Assembly (NCBI RefSeq): GCF_001039355.2
Contig: NW_019776002.1
Span: 190,414-254,413 of the forward strand
Direction: 5' to 3'
Length of the DNA stretch: 64,000 bases
Source of the DNA: Lingula anatina
Lineage: Eukaryota > Brachiopoda > Lingulata > Lingulida > Lingulidae
Of the stretch, positions 26,601 through 36,499 are shown one piece after another (position 1 is the first letter of the stretch; each line of letters starts with the position of its first letter). The translations under genes and the position numbers were made by a program. The notes below the pieces were generated by a model. That model searched no databases. It had not been told where the DNA came from and saw nothing but the letters and a program-made list of their open reading frames with translations.

Positions 26601-27293
26601 ATTAAGTATGATGGAGTAACTTCCACTGAACGCCTTCTGTACGCTTATTTCTTTAAAATAACACCCTTATTAAAGTATATTAAAATTGAAGCACATTTGT
26701 TAAAATTTGCACTATAATTACAAATATAAATACATTTACAATAAAACAAAAAATATTCAAAATAGAAAATAATTCCCTTAGCATGTACAACTGTATAATA
26801 CACGTGAACATTTCTTGCGCGCTTTGGAGGGCGTTTTATATGAAGCGATGAGCATGAATAAACGTACGGATAAGTCAGAAGCACAGGCTCGGCCCGCTCT
26901 CCATTCCTCGTGAGCCAGCATAACCTAGATAATCAGCAGTCTTAGCTGGCATACAGGTGAGGTAGTAGAGTTACAACACACGTCAAAATATGCTTCAGCT
27001 TACTAGACTGGCCCCCAGTGTCGACATGGTGTATATTATGTGTATGTCAATTGTGTTGAACTTACGTGAAATCCATACTTTATACAAAGGGCAACGCGAC
27101 TCAGTCGACCTTGGCGTCAGAACATAAAAGTGGAGTGAAAAAAATATACAGTTTAGTCTTACATCCTGTTCGGCTGTCCTACTACTAGATATGTCGCAAA
27201 CAAACCCATTGCTAAGTCAGTGTGTTTAAAAAAGTTTTTTTTTAATGTTAGTCATCTTACAATTGATTCGAGACGGTGCCCTTGAATGGTATA
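20663..27293. other. Long non-coding interval between HADHA and TGIF
   Basis: About 6.6 kb with no exon chain I could support. It is less AT-rich than the introns and contains few obvious transposons. A poly-T run lies at about 25066-25088. Isolated open frames (for example 25129-25623 minus) show no recognisable domains. Developmental homeobox genes often sit in such deserts, so distant TGIF enhancers are plausible, but nothing in the sequence alone proves it. Confidence 0.5.
26355..26442 (+). other. GC-rich open segment ending at a donor-like site (possible first exon)
   Basis: An ATG at 26355 opens 29 codons (MESAGPHVAVVSPQDAPGLF and onward) ending exactly at ACAG|GTAACG. The segment is much GC-richer than its surroundings and carries an E-box CACGTG. 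I found no convincing partner exon downstream, so a real gene is only a possibility. Confidence 0.2.
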
Positions 27294-28250
27294 CTATGCT
27301 TCCATTGCTTTTCTTGTCTCACTCTGTTCTCTTTTTAATTTTTCTAGCTGACTGATAGCAACGTCAACCAACATGTGAAAACAACTGAATAAATCGTCCT
27401 TGTCATGTTTGGGGTCCACCTTTGTGATACTATTGTTGTTATTGTTTACCTGGGCCCTGTTTGTTATCTGTGGAGTTGAACTACCCAGATTAAAGTTCAT
27501 GTTCCCTTGTTGTTGCTCTGATTGTTCTCGATATCTCTGCCATTCAGATGTGATCGCAGGATAACTGAGAACAGCGGCAGAAGAGTTAATGTAGTCATAA
27601 TAACGCATCTTTGATGCCACGGTATTAGAATACTCTTTGTCTGAAATGTTCACAGACACCAGGTTAGCATAAGCTGAAGTCGACGTTTCCATGGCAACAT
27701 GCCGGTATTTGGATTCCGTGTCTGTCACGTTGCAGGCTGATAGGGGAGACGGGGGCGGTGAACCAGGCGATATGACAGCATCAATGGGGGACTCAACACA
27801 CGGGGATGGGGGGTCGCTCAGTGAGGCTGGGGAGGGTGAATTTCGCGAAGAACCAGAATACGAGTCAAAGTCTGAAGATTCCGAAAGTCTGCGCTTCTTG
27901 CTCTCGTTGCCGATCTGTCTGGTATGTCTGTGCTTTCTTGTGATAGTGTACTGCAAGGGGTCTTGTCCATCACGCTTAATCATGTCAGGTAAAATTCTCC
28001 TGCGTGCGTTAATAAACCAATTGCACACCTGAAGGACTGTCAGATTAGCCTCCTTTGACAACAGCATCTTCTCCTGATCTGTGGGGTAGGCATTGTAGCG
28101 ATGGTTGAACAGCCAACTTTTTAAGACACGGACGGACTCTTTGGGGAGGTTTCCACGGCGGCGTTTATTTCGTAATATACTCCCATCGGCGCCCTTTCTC
28201 GGGAAGTCGTCCTCGTCGCCGGAACTGTCCCCGCTGCTGTTGTCCCACAT
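27294..28250 (-). CDS. TGIF: TGIF-type TALE homeobox transcription factor
   Basis: A single uninterrupted 318-codon coding exon. The TALE homeodomain (about residues 29-90) contains [19 protein letters not shown] (the three-residue loop) and [10 protein letters not shown] (76-85), nearly identical to vertebrate TGIF1/TGIF2, followed by [12 protein letters not shown]. The middle is Ser/Pro-rich with a basic [10 protein letters not shown] stretch. The C-terminus [15 protein letters not shown] matches the conserved TGIF tail (FHxLVDVAL). TGIF proteins bind CTGTCAA-type sites in the nucleus and repress TGF-beta/SMAD and retinoid targets. The start was chosen at [10 protein letters not shown] because an acceptor (TTGTTCACAG, exon start 28267) lies 17 bases upstream. 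In vertebrate TGIF genes the homeobox is split by an intron; here it is not. One-to-one orthology with TGIF1 or TGIF2 cannot be decided, as invertebrates usually have a pre-duplication gene. Confidence 0.95.
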   Translation of the reverse strand: MWDNSSGDSSGDEDDFPRKGADGSILRNKRRRGNLPKESVRVLKSWLFNHRYNAYPTDQEKMLLSKEANLTVLQVCNWFINARRRILPDMIKRDGQDPLQYTITRKHRHTRQIGNESKKRRLSESSDFDSYSGSSRNSPSPASLSDPPSPCVESPIDAVISPGSPPPSPLSACNVTDTESKYRHVAMETSTSAYANLVSVNISDKEYSNTVASKMRYYDYINSSAAVLSYPAITSEWQRYREQSEQQQGNMNFNLGSSTPQITNRAQVNNNNNSITKVDPKHDKDDLFSCFHMLVDVAISQLEKLKREQSETRKAMEA

Positions 28251-28727
28251 GCTTCAGTTGTCGTGAACTGTGAACAAACAACACGTTGCTGGATAAACTC
28301 ATTAAAACTGAGGCCATATTTAAGGGGTTTCAAACAATTCAAAGAGTGTACAGCTTTTATTAAGCGGGCTTCAATCCCTACAGGTAGATCGTAAAAGCCA
28401 ATCTAAAATCATCCGCGGTCATAACGACAAGACTGTACCCTTCACCGCCGTGCTCCAGGTCAGTGAAAGGGCTATTTAACTTATTTGTATACCAACTTAA
28501 CCTCTGAGCTATTAAAATTCACTTCGAGATACTTCCCTTTAACTTAAAACACAGGTTACGAGCAGCACATTCAACCCAGACTATTGAAAACACATGAAAG
28601 CGGAAGCCACTCATACACGACCTGTTGTTGAACGGCGGCTGACTTCTCCCGCATGCAACAGTTGACATCAGAAAACATACGGTGGAAATGTCAAACTTTA
28701 AGACCCGATGAGAGAGAAATTGCTTAC

Positions 28728-29000
28728 CTTGATACCGCTTTGTCTAACGTTGAACGACGTCTGGTGTTACTATTTCGTAATTCCAATTGTAAAACCTTGA
28801 TATTCTGAAGGGAATTTAGTAGAATTCCGTGAACTTTAACAGAGCACGTGGTGCTAGCTTCCCAACGCTCCCTTCTCAGTCTGGTGTAGTATTAACGTTT
28901 GACAGCTGAGGCGACCACGTGGTTCATGCCGGTTGTAGAATTAGTCGAGCTTACTTCCGTGTGAGGGGGGTAAGGTTGTGCTACAACTGTCAAATCGCAC
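28728..29000 (-). promoter_or_regulatory. TGIF: Untranslated first exon and promoter of TGIF
   Basis: A donor ATCAAG|GTAAGC ends an exon at 28728, matching the acceptor at 28267 next to the ATG, so the intron is about 460 bp. Upstream are two E-boxes CACGTG (28845-28850, 28916-28921) and two TGIF consensus sites, TTGACAG (28899-28905) and CTGTCAA (28987-28993). No TATA box is obvious; the exact start site is unknown. Confidence 0.5.
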
Positions 29001-30667
29001 CACCTGAGCTCCAAAAAAGCAGCTTCCCTAACAAACTGATTCTAAGATTGTAGTATCAATAAAAAATAGAAACTCTAAACATTCTATAGCAACAGTTTAA
29101 GTTTTCTAGACATTATATTTGGAATATTCTGACTTTTGACATTTGTAGTTCCCCCCTTCAAAATGACGTCGGTTAATCAACCCGCATAAAGTGGCCATCC
29201 AATCGCTTTCTGCCACTCCGCCGCTTTAACTGACTGATCAAACACTCCACGAACCCTGAACGAATTCTGTAAATAGACTGGTAAATGTGACAGATAGAAA
29301 CAATGGGGTAATCAAAGCTACACGGCTTCCTCCAGTGAGACGTCATCTTGTTTGGTAGCGCATACCTTTAAAATGGACAACATCAGATAATGGGTGCACT
29401 AATGATAGGTTCACAAGTGATGAAGACGACAGATACTTTGGTATCTTCTCCCATTAGTAATGATACGAATACATTCAAAACAGAGCCGAAATTAGTCTAA
29501 GTAGGCGCTTTAAACAACTGGGTATGATCGCGTAGTTAGATAAACTTGTTGCTACAACTTGCGACACGATCACTCGTCCCGAACACGATATCGTGTAGGC
29601 CGCGTTGTAAGACATCAAAAATGAGACAGAAGTCATCTTTGTCAATAAGTCCTTGTTATTTCATCCTCTGCGACAGCTGTGCAGTATCTAGATTCGCATT
29701 AAAGGGTTAAAATTATTCGTAGGGTTCTGTTAATGACATTCAGCAGATTTTTATCGTGGTGCAAACTATGTAAATAACGTCAAAACCTGTTTCAACATCT
29801 CTGTACGGTCTCGGTATCGGGTCAGTAAGCTGACATCAACTTCGTCTTTTTTATTTATTCAGTAGATCAGGTAGAAACACCACCGTGCATGTCTGCCGCT
29901 GCATATCCGACCTGCACTGAAAGAGGTCATATTCATGAGAGGGGCGGGCTAACAACTGAGGCTTGGCAGACAAACAAACTGATAATGCTGTATTAATAGA
30001 GACCGTTAGCTCGGATTTACTCATGATTCAAGCTTGTTTTTCTTGGGCATTGGGACTTGCGGACGGTTTACAGAATTCGCTGAAATCTGCTGTACGCGTG
30101 TATTTATCAAAAACACAAAGCTGTTTGCTTTACAAGTGCAGGAGTTTGAACGCTAATCTTGGCACAATGCGAAAACTGATGGCGGGCTTTTCACTTTCAG
30201 TTCACTTCACCTCACTTTGATACAACTCTGTTGTTACTTAAACTAAGATGAGAAAGCCGAATGACCCTTTCCACTACTTATTTGTTTATTATGAGTGGCG
30301 GTACAAATAAAACACGTACAGAGGGTGTGCGCCGCGTGACACTTAACTTCCGGCGGTGCATAAATAAATACAGCTCGCAAAGAATTCGACCTAAAACCTA
30401 TCTCTTACGAAATATTACTCAAGATGGTATAGCTCAGGTCTGTCAGCGGTCTTATTTGCATGTTTTATATCTTTGTTTACTCGGCCGGACCTGGCTGACG
30501 TGACGTCAACTCCACGGTTGACGGCGCAGATTTCTGAAGCGGAAAGGGACACAAATGTGGAGGAAAGAAAACGCGTCCGGTTTTCGTGGAACAGTCCACC
30601 AGTACATATGCACTGGCCAGAGGATGAGTAGCGTTCCCTCAGCTACATCCTCTTGATGTTATCCGTT

Positions 30668-30669
<2 letters not shown>

Positions 30670-30700
<31 letters not shown>

Positions 30701-30871
30701 ATGGCGGGTATCGTACGTACGTCTTCCTTCCTCGACACAGCTTCAAAACCGTTTGTCTCACTGTTCAGGACATAGAAATGATTCATTCCTTAACATAACC
30801 TATTATGCCAAACATAATATGCTTTGCAAGATTTCCCCTCGATTATTGAGGTATTGATAAAAACAGACCTT

Positions 30872-30914
<43 letters not shown>

Positions 30915-30917
30915 TTA
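30670..30917. repeat. Poly-T run and (TTTA)n microsatellite
   Basis: A pure T run occupies 30670-30699. A (TTTA)n tract of about 48 bp lies at 30870-30917. Simple sequence; no function inferred. Confidence 0.9.
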
Positions 30918-33248
30918 TCTTTTTTGTGCAAGAGCAAAAATTAAAGCGTTGGAAGTAACGTCAGATTTGAAAATTCGTATTACTATTGTTACACAACATG
31001 ATATAATCAAATGATGATGTTTAAAACCCATCATTACAGAGGTGTAGGATACAAGGCCCCTCGTGTCACGGTGCCATAACACAGGGTGATTACAGGGACG
31101 TGGAAAAATGAGTTTGTTGGAGGCAGTCTGCCACAGTCATTTGTCTGCCGTCAACTGTGGGGAACAGAAAGTACATTTTGATTGATGATAAACGCTTCAA
31201 AATGCTGTTAAGAATTATCAAAATGTAGGTTATTTGAAATACCCATAACGCTTTTTAAAAGTGTCTTGAAATGAAAATCCCGGAAGAAAAATTTTCCCCT
31301 TCCTCTACCCCTATCAATGGCACATCCCCTAGTGACACCTCTATTGTTGCCAGGATTGTGACAGTTATCAGTGTCAGATGTCAGACGAGGACTTTTCACA
31401 ATCTTCTCATTTCTCGCATTTTGTTCCTTATCCCTGGCACCCTTTGGTGGGTTCCATCTTTTCATTTGTTTGGTCCTTCTAGTAGTTCTTCATTGCTGAG
31501 TACCGCAGCATCGGTTACTGGATAGAGTCACAGCAGGACAGATAACAGTAGTCAGTCATTACAGAGAAATTAAGTTTAAAGGGTTTATTTGAATCATAAG
31601 AACGCCAACCCCACCAGAGTACGAAAGATGCCTACTTTAACTGCGAGCACCTGTGCCGGCGCAGCCTACCTAACCACTCCCACGTGGACTCACACGCGAG
31701 TTGGTAAACAATTTGGTCAGATCAAAGCTGCATTATATATCAAGTAGTGTGGTGTGTGTACATAAGCGAGGTGGTGTGATAAAATGAATGAAAAGATACC
31801 CAAGTAGCTTAGTTGAGGGGGTCCTATCATATAGTAAACAACACAGAGGGGGAGGGAACAGACGGGAGCATATGCTTCTATCCCACAGCGATTACCCAAA
31901 TACAGGTGCATGCTCATTAGAATTAAGTTTAATTATTTATTAATCATTTACTTAAATATATATATATATTTTTTTCTGTTGACCTTCAGCTTTCTAGGGA
32001 AACTTCTGACAAATGCCATAACAGCCTTTTATTACCAGTAATGCAAAACTGCGACACTTTCAGAATGTGTAATCGCAGAGTTTATTATGTTGAGAGAATT
32101 TATAGCCCCTTAATAATGAGACGACATTTAAATACTTTATCCAAAAGCCTTAACTCATCAACATATACATGGTAGCTAGCCTGAGGCAGTCGCAAATTTG
32201 ATTTTATTATCTTTTTATGGTTTAAGTACACATTGTATTTAAGGGGATAGTGCATGTAAGTAAGTGTAAGCTGAACACACAGGGTATTTTCGGACCTCCA
32301 CTTGTTGCGTTCACACGAATCCTCGACAGTTGTCTTAAGTTTCGCTCTGTGAACAGACAAAACAAACCCCTACTGCACGCGTTCACACCGCTGAGCACAC
32401 TTAACCATTTAACGCGCGGTGTCTGCGTTCCTACCAAAAGGAATGGATGTTGTTATGGCTTTTGCCGGTGGCGGCTATTTTTACAAATCACAAACACCAA
32501 AATATGATGAGTGAGCTCAGGACGTGAACCCGAAAGTCTTGTCCCTGACCCTGACTGACCTTTGGGAAATAATTTACACGGACGGCTAATGAATCGCGGT
32601 TGACCAGTGGTGTGGTCAAATTAGGCTGGTCCGGCGATAGAAAAGTTCTAAATACTGAAACAACGCCAGTAAATTAAACGCTTAGACAACTTTCATTTTG
32701 TATTTCAGCATTTATTCAAATAGTTTTCAGTCCAAATATAGCGGCACGATTTCGTTAACTTAAAAATGTCTGCACGTTTTCTGCAATCGTCTTGATAAAA
32801 TATTTGAGAGCAGTCTATACGGACTTGTTAGACTTATGAAGGGTCTGTGTTCACCCAGAAATACAATGTATGCCGAGGTTCAAATTTAACACAGCGTCAA
32901 GGATCTGATTGATAACGAGTGATATGAACCTTGCTATCGGTCGAGTAAACCTAGGATCCCCTATCCTACATCGGAACCTAAAAGTAAATTAGCCACGTTT
33001 GATTGAAAGAAGCTAAAGCCGTATAAGCAAAACAAGTTTTATTAATTCAATGCTTAGAAAACCGCACATCTGAAGTATGACAAAGTGAAAGATGTCAAAT
33101 GTTAACAACAGCTCGGTCACTGTCAAGGTAACCAAACAGGTTTATACATCACATTTCCACCTCAGAAAACCCCATTATTTTGTTTTTTTTAATCATTTTT
33201 CCTTTGAAGATGGTTTGGCGCACATAACAGGTAAAAGATACACTTGTT

Positions 33249-33509
33249 CAGGGGCGGATCCAGGATTATTTGAAGTGGGGGGGGATGTGAAGCCCCCCCC
33301 CCACCCACCCACCCACCCACCCCACCGGGCGTAGGGGTTGGGGCCCGCTAAAGGGCCCCGAAAATTTTTGATGTTTTAGAGGGCGAACGGTGCCATTTGG
33401 TACGGTTTAGAACTATGATTCAACTAGTCAAAATTTTAATTTTAAGAGGGGACCAGAAATCGAAGGGGGGGTTAGGACCCCCCTGACCCCCCCTCTAAAT
33501 CCGCCACTG
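33249..33509 (+). mobile_element. hAT-like MITE, best preserved copy
   Basis: It begins CAGGGGCGGATCCAGGA and ends AAATCCGCCACTG; the second end read inverted is CAGTGGCGGATTT. The six bases CTTGTT flank both sides, consistent with a target-site duplication. Length is 261 bp with no coding capacity. The poly-C/poly-G runs near the ends suggest slippage. Shares its interior with 7771-8085 and 33700-33866. Confidence 0.75.
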
Positions 33510-33699
33510 CTTGTTGCTATATATTGAAGTAACCAACAAGTGAAGATAACAATGATTATGTCAAATTTAATTAATTTTAGATATAATAAAGGTTATAAAA
33601 AACAAACACTGCAGGGTTAGAGAAAAGTTGTTAGAAGTGAATCATCGATACAGATATCAACCATAGATGCAATTAGTTCTTTATTAAATGTAACTTTGT

Positions 33700-33866
33700 T
33701 GGGGGAGGAGGGCGTTCGGGGCTCGTTATAGGGCCCCGAAAATTTTTGGTCTTTTAGAGGGCGAATGGCGCATTTGGTACGGTTTAGAACTATGATTCAG
33801 CTACTAGTAGTCAAATTCTTAATTCAAGAGGGGCCATTGTTGTGATTTTTTCAGAAATCGCCACTG
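33700..33866 (+). mobile_element. Truncated second MITE of the same family
   Basis: The interior (GGGCCCCGAAAATTTTTG, TTTTAGAGGGCGAA, CATTTGGTACGGTTTAGAAC) closely matches the element ending 190 bp upstream. The right end GAAATCGCCACTG is recognisable; the left terminus is missing. It is the same orientation as its neighbour, so it may be a separate insertion or part of a local duplication. Confidence 0.65.
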
Positions 33867-34546
33867 GGTATATCTGCCACTGGATTAATAGCATTTCTGT
33901 GCAGGCCAACAACCATGCTCCGTTTTTTTCCTTTACCGCCGATACTGAAGTCATGTAAACGCATTTCACCTAGTGCTTATGATAACAGAGTGGATGCCAT
34001 CTCTTTCAAATCAATAAAGATGAGCTATTGGTATAATCTAGCATCATTCCTGAACTCGCGGGTATTTGAAAGTTCACGTAGTCTGCAAATGTATCTAGCT
34101 GATATTGGTTACGGTTGACACGAAGTTCAACTTCCAAATGTCAGACAGGGCGCTATTCCGAGAAGTATGGAAAAGTTCAATGCATTTACCTTGATTCATA
34201 ATAAGCAATTCCTTCAAAATAGACTCAGACTTACGTATGCATGTGTTTAAAATGGATCAAAACGGTTTGATTATACCTATGTAACTCTGACCTCTGGGCC
34301 CACGGCCATTTCTTATTATCATCAGGCGATACAGGCCCATACATATTGTATTTTGGAGTGACTGTCGACGGCTATTACACTATTCATTAGATATTCATAA
34401 ACTACGCTAGAGACACCTACACAGGAGATTTAGAGATTTGTAGCCCGTTTCACAAGAAAAGTTTTAGTAATATATTTCCATCTCAGTGATGATAATAGGC
34501 CATTTATACTCTATTCGAGTATAATTTCTATCATCCATGATAAGGC

Positions 34547-34602
34547 CATTGGCCAATAGTGCAGTCAACTACAACATTGGCCAATAGTGTAGTCGGCTAC
34601 CC
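34547..34602. repeat. Two 28-bp tandem units, each with a palindromic CCAAT element
   Basis: Both units begin CATTGGCCAATAGTG and continue with AGTC and CTAC. ATTGGCCAAT contains an NF-Y/CCAAT core on both strands. The position is about 5.5 kb upstream of TGIF and 1 kb beyond the end of TRNAU1AP. Confidence 0.6.
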
Positions 34603-35558
34603 AATTTTAATTATCTTTTTATCAGTTTAAGCGACGGTCCAAATACTTTCTGTTGTGTATGAAACAGAAACTTGCACTTCTTACTTGTACTTATTCAGGT
34701 AAAAGGACATCACGGGCAGACGAAGATGTGAAACTTCCAACAAACGACAGCCAACAAAAAAACGCCACTGCTGGTAGATTACAGAGATTAACATACCTGG
34801 TAATGTCAATACAAATACATCAAAGTGCATCTGTAAGGGCAATGGCCTGCAAAAAATGGTTTAAAAAAACCATTACTTGTACCTATGTTACCTCACTGTA
34901 GTTTTACAGTGAAATGAATAATTCTTCTACAATGGTGTATGTAGTGTTTTTAATTTGAATTTATAATCCTTCATATTTATTTATTTATTTTGCTAAACAA
35001 ACAAGAAAAACACTATAAAGGCGATGAAATTTATTTAACGAACATATTTCACAATAAAGATTTGTCCTTATACCTAGAGGTCATTAATTAAATGATATAG
35101 ATTCCACGTTGTTTGTGAATGTTGAAAAAAGCTGGCAAATGCTTTTTGATTATCAGGATGCTATGAAATTACATACACTACTAAATGAAGAATGTCATGT
35201 GGTGATGACGGTTCTGAATAATAATAACATGAAAGAGATGGTAATGATGATTAAAGCAACACTGAATGTGATGATTGTGATAACTGATGATAATGAAGAT
35301 GATAATAGTTAAGATGGTGCAGATTATCCCTGTGATAGCAGGCTCCTTCAAGTAACAAATTATTAGTCATTAAGATGGAGAGATCATGTGGGCAGCCAGA
35401 CATTAAGGTGAAGATAGATACAATGTATCATGTATACAACCAGTCTTCTGTTAGGAACATGAAATGTCTTAGGAAGCCTTGCTATATACACTGTATATGC
35501 TGTCAGTTGTAGTGTACTCTGTGTCTGCCAGCTTATACGGACACTGTCACTATCCCAG

Positions 35559-36468
35559 CTAGGAGGCCTTGCCTGGTACTTTTGACATAACAGAATCTAG
35601 TGGATTCCACCTAGAGTCTTCCAGTGCTGTATAAAATTCCTGCAAGTAAAAACCGTTTTTTTTTTTAAATCTAACAATTTCAATGTCAACTTTACATTGT
35701 AAATACATACCTTTTTCATAAACCGGTTTTCAAAATTAAAAAAAAATCTATCAAATCCAAAAATTTTCATCCAATATTCACTCAATTCAATAAGCGTGCT
35801 TGTTTAAAACGAAAAAAAAATATAGGTCTTTTTGTACAGCCAATTCCTTTATGCCACAATATATTTGGTGTCACTTGAATGAACCTGTTGGTATAATTAC
35901 CTCACTTGTTTCAATGAATTCCTTATTGACTTTTTGAACATCTACTTCTACACATGGATCTGAAAGTAGTCACAATTTGTACAAAATATTAGCAAAAAAC
36001 TACAATAAAAATGAATACATGTTGGATTCATTTAACCTTATAATCATTTTAGCAAGAAGTCTCTCAGTTTTAATTGGGACTTTCTTTTAAGAGATAAAGG
36101 TAATTCTAAGATAAAAATAGTTATAGGAAATCAACCACATTTTAAATCATTTCCTGCCAAACATACCATGTGGGATATAAGATGTGGCATGGCATACATA
36201 CAAGTCACTATACATGTTAAAGATCAATGGACACTGTAAGCAGAATAATACCTTCTAAGTCTTCATCCTCATACTGTCCACTTTGATCCCAACCACCCTA
36301 TTCAAAGTGAGAACAACATTTATGACAAAATATAATTACTGTGAAGACAATAAATTTCTAAATATCAGGTTTTTTAATTTGTCAACTTGTGTTGCTCACT
36401 GTCCCAAAAATACTACTAAAATACAATTATATCTGAATTTTCCATAACTGCCAGTATAACTTATCCTC

Positions 36469-36499
<31 letters not shown>

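Larger units (their letters stand above)
29001..35558. other. Non-coding interval between TGIF and TRNAU1AP
   Basis: No exon chain or conserved protein could be supported. The interval holds a CRE-like TGACGTCA at 30501-30508, a poly-T run, a (TTTA)n tract, two hAT-like MITEs and a 28-bp tandem repeat with CCAAT motifs, listed separately. The 3' untranslated region of TRNAU1AP must occupy its right end. Short open frames here (for example 34653-34901, 35109-35312) look like chance or GAT-rich simple sequence. Confidence 0.5.

Noticed and set aside
27691-28032. 113-codon plus-strand frame inside TGIF
   Set aside because: Antisense shadow of the conserved homeobox coding region.
34575-34602. 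Short spaced repeats considered as a CRISPR-like array
   Set aside because: Only two units, directly abutting with no spacers, in a eukaryotic genome.
35109-35312. 67-codon plus-strand frame
   Set aside because: Dominated by GAT/ATG-rich simple sequence, with no family resemblance.
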